NCBI GenBank assembly: GCA_963666765.1 | Contig: OY762933.1 | Span: 2,170,001 to 2,234,000 of the forward strand | Length of the DNA: 64,000 nucleotides | Reading direction: 5' to 3' | Source of the DNA: Foliamicus sp963666765 | GTDB taxonomy: Bacteria; Pseudomonadota; Gammaproteobacteria; Steroidobacterales; Foliamicaceae | Shown here: piece by piece, positions 59,996 through 64,000 of the stretch | Layout of the letters: every line of letters begins with the position of its first letter | How positions within the stretch are numbered: the first letter of the stretch is position 1 | Made by a program: the position numbers and the translations under genes | Notes under the pieces: model-generated | What the model was told of the DNA's origin: nothing | What the model saw: only the letters and a program-made list of their open reading frames with translations | The model's database searches: none

Positions 59996-61627
59996 TTACA
60001 TCATGCCTTCCATGCCGCCGGGAGAGGGCATGGGGGCGGGTTCGTCCTTCTTCGGCTTCTCTGTGACCATGGCTTCGGTCGTGAGCAGCAGTCCGGCCAC
60101 GGAGGAAGCGTTCTGCAGAGCCAGCCGGGTGACCTTGGTGGGGTCGATGATGCCCCGGCCGACCAGCTCGCCGTATTCGCCGAGGGCCGCGTCGTAGCCG
60201 TAATCGCCTTCGCCGCCGGCCACGTCATTCAGGACCACCGAGGCGTCGGCGCCGGTGTTGGCGACGATCTGGCGCAGCGGCTCCTCGAGCGCGCGGCGCA
60301 TGATCTTGATGCCCACGTCCTGGTCGTCGTTGTCGCCGCTAAGGCCGTCGAGCGCCGACTGGCCGCGCAGCAGCGCAACGCCGCCGCCCGGAACGATGCC
60401 TTCCTCGACCGCCGCGCGCGTGGCGTGCAGGGCATCTTCCACCCGCGCCTTCTTCTCTTTCATCTCGATCTCGGTGGCCGCGCCGACCTTCACGACGGCA
60501 ACTCCGCCGGAAAGCTTGGCGACGCGTTCCTGCAGTTTCTCCTTGTCGTAATCGGAGGTGGATTCCTCGATTTCGCGCTGGATTTGCACGACCCGCGCCT
60601 GGATCTGCTCGCTGCTGCCGGCACCGTCGATGATCGTGGAGTGCTCCTTGGTGACCTGGACCTTCTTTGCGGTGCCGAGGTCAGTCAGCGAGGCCTTCTC
60701 CAGCGACAGGCCGACCTCCTCGGAGATCACCTGGCCGTTGGTGAGGATCGCCATGTCGGCCAGCATCGCCTTGCGGCGGTCGCCGAAACCGGGCGCCTTG
60801 ACCGCGGCCACCTTGACGATGCCGCGGATGTTGTTCACAACCAGCGTGGCGAGCGCTTCGCCTTCCACGTCCTCGGACACGATCAACAGCGGCTTGCCGC
60901 TCTTGGCCACGGATTCGAGCACCGGCAGGAGATCGCGGATGTTGGAGATCTTCTTGTCGTGCAGGAGGATGAAGGGCGACTCCAGCTCCACGCTCTGCGA
61001 GTTGGCGTCATTGATGAAGTACGGGGAGAGGTAGCCGCGGTCGAACTGCATGCCTTCCACCACGTCCAGTTCGTTGTCCAGCCCCGAGCCCTCTTCCACG
61101 GTGATCACGCCTTCCTTGCCGACCTTGCCCATCGCGTCCGCGATGATGCGGCCGATGGCCTCGTCCGAGTTGGCCGAGATCGTACCGACCTGGGCGATGG
61201 CGGTGTCGTCCTGGCAGGGCTTGGAAATACCTTCCAGGCCGTCGATCACCGCCGAACTGGCCTTGTCGATTCCGCGCTTGATGTCCATGGGATTGAAGCC
61301 CGCCGCCACGGCCTTGAGGCCCTCGGTCAGGATCGACTGGGCCAGGACAGTAGCGGTGGTGGTTCCGTCGCCGGCCACATCGGAGGTATGCGAAGCAACC
61401 TCCTTGACCATCTGTGCGCCCATGTTCTCGAACTTGTCCTCAAGCTCGATCTCCTTGGCCACCGAAACGCCGTCCTTGGTCATGGTGGGAGCGCCGAAAC
61501 TCTTGTCGAGAATCACGTTGCGGCCCTTGGGGCCCAGCGTAACCTTGACGGCGTTGGCCAGCGTGTTGACGCCGGCCAGCATCTTCTGCCGGGCGCCGTC
61601 GCTGAATTTCACATCTTTTGCAGCCAT
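59996..61627 (-). CDS. groEL: Chaperonin GroEL (Hsp60)
   Basis: A 543-residue chaperonin. The ATP site stretches VTLGPKGRNVILDKSFGAP and GDGTTTATVLAQ are intact. The C-terminal GGM-type tail reads PSPGGMEGMM. It forms the double-ring folding chamber with GroES. It lies 47 bases downstream of groES in the standard operon order. Confidence 0.98.
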   Translation of the reverse strand: MAAKDVKFSDGARQKMLAGVNTLANAVKVTLGPKGRNVILDKSFGAPTMTKDGVSVAKEIELEDKFENMGAQMVKEVASHTSDVAGDGTTTATVLAQSILTEGLKAVAAGFNPMDIKRGIDKASSAVIDGLEGISKPCQDDTAIAQVGTISANSDEAIGRIIADAMGKVGKEGVITVEEGSGLDNELDVVEGMQFDRGYLSPYFINDANSQSVELESPFILLHDKKISNIRDLLPVLESVAKSGKPLLIVSEDVEGEALATLVVNNIRGIVKVAAVKAPGFGDRRKAMLADMAILTNGQVISEEVGLSLEKASLTDLGTAKKVQVTKEHSTIIDGAGSSEQIQARVVQIQREIEESTSDYDKEKLQERVAKLSGGVAVVKVGAATEIEMKEKKARVEDALHATRAAVEEGIVPGGGVALLRGQSALDGLSGDNDDQDVGIKIMRRALEEPLRQIVANTGADASVVLNDVAGGEGDYGYDAALGEYGELVGRGIIDPTKVTRLALQNASSVAGLLLTTEAMVTEKPKKDEPAPMPSPGGMEGMM

Positions 61628-61674
61628 TGCTGTATTCCTCTATTGGGTATGTGTTGAATCGGGAAAGACCCGAA

Positions 61675-61965
61675 CTAGTCCTCGATGACGGCCATGACGT
61701 CGTCTTCCTTCATGACCAGCAGTTCCTCGCCGTCCACCTTGACTTCGGTGCCGCTGTACTTTCCGAACAGCACCTTGTCGCCGGCCTTCAGTTCCAGGGG
61801 GCGGACCTCTCCGTTCTCGAGCACCTTGCCCTTGCCGGCGGCGATAACCTCGCCCCGGATGGGTTTCTCGGTGGCCGAGTCGGGAATTACGATGCCGCCG
61901 GGAGACTTTCGCTCCTCCTCCGTTCGGCGAATCAGCACCCTGTCTTGCAGCGGTCGAATTTTCAT
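61675..61965 (-). CDS. groES: Co-chaperonin GroES
   Basis: A 96-residue co-chaperonin starting MKIRPLQDRVLIRRTEEE. The mobile loop is GGIVIPDSATEKPIRG and the dome strand VLFGKYSGTEVKVDGEE is present. A GAGGAG ribosome-binding site precedes the start. A sigma-32-like promoter lies about 95-120 bases upstream. Confidence 0.98.
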   Translation of the reverse strand: MKIRPLQDRVLIRRTEEERKSPGGIVIPDSATEKPIRGEVIAAGKGKVLENGEVRPLELKAGDKVLFGKYSGTEVKVDGEELLVMKEDDVMAVIED

Positions 61966-62034
61966 GTTGCGTTCTCCTCGTGGGAAATACCGATGGCCGC
62001 GCCCCCTCGGCGCGGAGATTCCTCATAATACGGA

Positions 62035-62051
62035 CCCTCTTCTTGAGAGGG
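62035..62051 (-). other. Hairpin at the 5' end of the groES leader
   Basis: On the minus strand CCCTCT, loop CAAGA, AGAGGG. It begins within about eight bases of the predicted -10 element, so it would sit at the very 5' end of groESL mRNA and may protect it. Confidence 0.5.
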
Positions 62052-62058
62052 CGGGTAA

Positions 62059-62087
62059 ATGATAGGGACGGATATTGCGATTTCAAG
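62059..62087 (-). promoter_or_regulatory. Sigma-32-type heat-shock promoter of groESL
   Basis: CTTGAAA (62087-62081) and CCCTATCAT (62067-62059) are 13 bases apart on the minus strand. This fits the RpoH consensus CTTGAAA and CCCCATNT. The rest of the 311-base gap to the TonB receptor gene holds no gene. Confidence 0.8.
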
Positions 62088-62276
62088 TGCCAGGCACGCA
62101 GTTAGGCGCCCGCAAGGCCGCCTGAACGCCGAATTGTTGCCTGAAATCAGCCCGATTACGCTTTTCCACCTTCCGTCCGCCCGGCTTCTCGCATGGCGTG
62201 AACGGGCCCTGATTCGTCCGGCGGGGCGGAGAGGGTTTATGATGAGCGCCGACGTGGTTGATCACGGGGGGACGTG

Positions 62277-64000
62277 ATGGCTCTCACCCAAACACGAGTA
62301 GGGCTCGTGGCGGCATTCGTGCTGACGAGTTCAGGTTTCCTTGGAACGGCAAACGCTCAGGATGGCCTGGTGGCCCTGGAAGAGATCGTCGTGACGGCGC
62401 GAAAGGTGGAGGAGCGGCTGCAGGACGTGCCGCTTGCGATTACCGCCTTCAGCGCCGCGGAAATCCAGGCGGCGGGAATCGAGAATCTGGATGACGTGGC
62501 GAACTTTACGCCCGGCATGACCTTCTCGAACCTGATCGGCGAGTTTTTGCCGGTGCCCGTAATTCGAAGCATTGCGCCCACAGCGGTCCAGGACCGGGAG
62601 AACAACGCGGCGATTTTCATTGACGGCGTATATGTCTCCGGCCGCGAAGGTCTGAATTTCAGTCAGCTCGACCTTGAACGCATCGAAGTGGTCAAGGGTC
62701 CCCAGGCGGCAATGTACGGCCGCAACAGCTTCAGCGGGGCGGTCAATTTCGTCACCGCGCGGCCGACGGACGAATTCCGCGGCAAGGCGGAGCTCACTTT
62801 CGGGGACAGGGGCCGGCTCACCACGTCCGGCACGATCAGCGGGCCGCTCGTGGAAGACAAGTTGCGCGCCCGCGTCGCGATCATCCTGAACCAGTGGGAC
62901 GGCTCCTACGACAACCGGGTTCCCGATGGTCCGGACATCGGCGGGTTCGAATACGAAACCGTGCAGGGCAGTCTCTACTGGACTCCGACGGACCAGTTCG
63001 AGGCGGGGCTGGGGCTCTACGTCTCGCAGGACCAGATCGACGTGTCCGCCTTGACCTCCGTTACGGCGAATTGCGAAAACGTCAGCGCCCGCGGCATGAG
63101 GCTGGCGAATTACTGCGGTGAACTGCCGAGCATCGGCAAGAATGATCTGAGTATTCTGTCGCGGGCCACGGGGGAGGAACGCGATGTGGAACGCGCCCAC
63201 CTGACGCTCAGGCTGGACACTGCCCTGGGCGAGTTCTCGGCTCTGTCCGGGTTCTCCAAGGTTGAACAGACGTTTCTTTACGACGGCTCTCGCGGCAACC
63301 CGACTACGACATTCTCGTATCAGTCGTTTATCTCGCCGTTTCCGCGCGCCTTCGTTCTCGGCACCTTCGATGCCGAACTGCTTCAGATTGGCGCGACCGA
63401 TTCAACCGAAGAATTCAGCCAGGAAGTGCGTTTCAGCAGCCCGGAAGACCGGTCCTGGCGCTATTCGCTGGGCGCCTACTTTTACAGCGTCGAGAAGAAG
63501 GAAGGCAACAGCGGCGTAGCGGCGCAGACTCCCCTGCCTCGCACGTTTGCCAATTTCTGCCCCTGCATTCAGTTCTTCCCGGGCGTGGGTTTCGCGCTGA
63601 CGGCGTTTCCCAGGACTTCGGTCGGGGACCTGGCTTTCCGCCAGTGGTTTTCCGGGCCCAGGGGCAACGCCACGGGTGAGGTCGACGGAATACTGGAGAC
63701 TGACGCCTGGTCGGTGTTCGGGTCAGTTGACGCCAATTTTTCCGATCGGCTGAAGGGCCGGGTGGAATTGCGCTGGACAGACGAGGAAAAGCACAGTCAG
63801 GATTTTCTGTCCGGCGCCGACCTCCAGAACTCCTGGGACTTCATCTCCTGGCGGGCGACGCTGGACTTCAAACCCAGCGAAAACACGATGTATTACGGCT
63901 CGATTGCAAGCGCGACCAAGAGCGGCGCCTTCGATTTCGATACCGAGGACAACGTCCTCGGGGAACTGGTTTCCGTTGTGAGCCTTATCGACCCGGAAGA
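62277..64000 (+). CDS. TonB-dependent receptor, 3' end beyond the window
   Basis: The start is ATG 62277 and the frame is open to the right edge (about 574 residues). A signal peptide (GLVAAFVLTSSGFLGTANAQ) is followed by a TonB box (LEEIVVTARKVEERLQDVPL) and plug domain with IFIDGVYVSGREGLNF and VVKGPQAAMYGRNSFSGAVNFV. Barrel strands follow. It belongs to the FecA/CirA-like broad class often annotated as iron-complex or xenobiotic receptors. The ligand is unknown. Confidence 0.9.
   Translation, partial: MALTQTRVGLVAAFVLTSSGFLGTANAQDGLVALEEIVVTARKVEERLQDVPLAITAFSAAEIQAAGIENLDDVANFTPGMTFSNLIGEFLPVPVIRSIAPTAVQDRENNAAIFIDGVYVSGREGLNFSQLDLERIEVVKGPQAAMYGRNSFSGAVNFVTARPTDEFRGKAELTFGDRGRLTTSGTISGPLVEDKLRARVAIILNQWDGSYDNRVPDGPDIGGFEYETVQGSLYWTPTDQFEAGLGLYVSQDQIDVSALTSVTANCENVSARGMRLANYCGELPSIGKNDLSILSRATGEERDVERAHLTLRLDTALGEFSALSGFSKVEQTFLYDGSRGNPTTTFSYQSFISPFPRAFVLGTFDAELLQIGATDSTEEFSQEVRFSSPEDRSWRYSLGAYFYSVEKKEGNSGVAAQTPLPRTFANFCPCIQFFPGVGFALTAFPRTSVGDLAFRQWFSGPRGNATGEVDGILETDAWSVFGSVDANFSDRLKGRVELRWTDEEKHSQDFLSGADLQNSWDFISWRATLDFKPSENTMYYGSIASATKSGAFDFDTEDNVLGELVSVVSLIDPE

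Noticed and set aside
1..64000. CRISPR array, rRNA or tRNA genes
   Set aside because: No regularly spaced repeats and no recognisable rRNA or cloverleaf sequence with a TTCRA arm were noticed; a covariance search was not possible here.

Overview
The window is G+C-rich chromosomal DNA from a gammaproteobacterium. The evidence is the gmk-rpoZ-spoT-ridA-recG block, rph next to yicC, groES-groEL behind a sigma-32-type promoter, glnE, LPS inner-core genes (lpxL/htrB-like, kdkA, heptosyltransferase) and TonB-dependent receptors. No rRNA, tRNA or CRISPR array was recognised. Species cannot be named from the sequence; an uncultivated or marine lineage is a guess only.

Layout. (1) 1-4870, minus strand: a type I restriction-modification operon, hsdM - HEPN - MNT/HsdS fusion - DUF6978-like - DUF1828-like, running off the left edge; hsdR is not in the window. 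(2) 4901-10491, minus strand: small membrane protein, msrB, htpG, L,D-transpeptidase, MltD-like LysM transglycosylase. (3) 10647-32125: a RiPP (ribosomally made, modified peptide) cluster. An NHLM-type export operon (HlyD-like protein, C39 peptidase/ABC, ABC permease) runs leftward. It is separated by an IS3-family element from a rightward block (precursor A, RND transporter, methyltransferase). Next comes a leftward block: AlkB-like hydroxylase fused to a degenerate GlnE-like domain, fused E1-like/YcaO cyclodehydratase, an unrecognised protein, and a second methyltransferase. Last is a rightward block: LolA-like protein, outer-membrane barrel, UbiA, precursor B. Both precursors carry a nitrile-hydratase-like leader and end in six-residue cores, LCCCGV and MCCCGI. 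(4) 32154-46495: DedA/TVP38-like protein, MFS transporter, an intergenic DnaA-box cluster, rdgB, an old-yellow-enzyme-type oxidoreductase, rph, yicC, gmk, rpoZ, spoT, ridA, recG, M28 peptidase. (5) 46496-50744: an accessory patch with a lower-G+C gap, a Fic protein, 5'-truncated patatin and damaged RES-toxin remnants, and vapBC. (6) 50883-53880: corrinoid adenosyltransferase and BtuB-like receptor behind a cobalamin riboswitch. (7) 53927-64000: LPS genes, Zn-finger protein, glnE, groEL, groES, and the first part of another TonB-dependent receptor.

How the genes work together. In the RiPP cluster the YcaO fusion should cyclise the three core cysteines to azolines. The AlkB-like enzyme and the twin methyltransferases would tailor the product. 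The C39/ABC/HlyD machine would remove the leader at Ala-Gly and export the peptide, with the RND/LolA/barrel set as a possible envelope extension. No SagB-like azoline dehydrogenase is present, so the rings may stay as thiazolines. In the restriction operon the HEPN toxin (RX4HXY motif) is paired with an MNT antitoxin (GSX10DXD motif) covalently joined to the DNA-specificity subunit, a possible guard on the restriction complex. These two systems are the most unusual content of the window.
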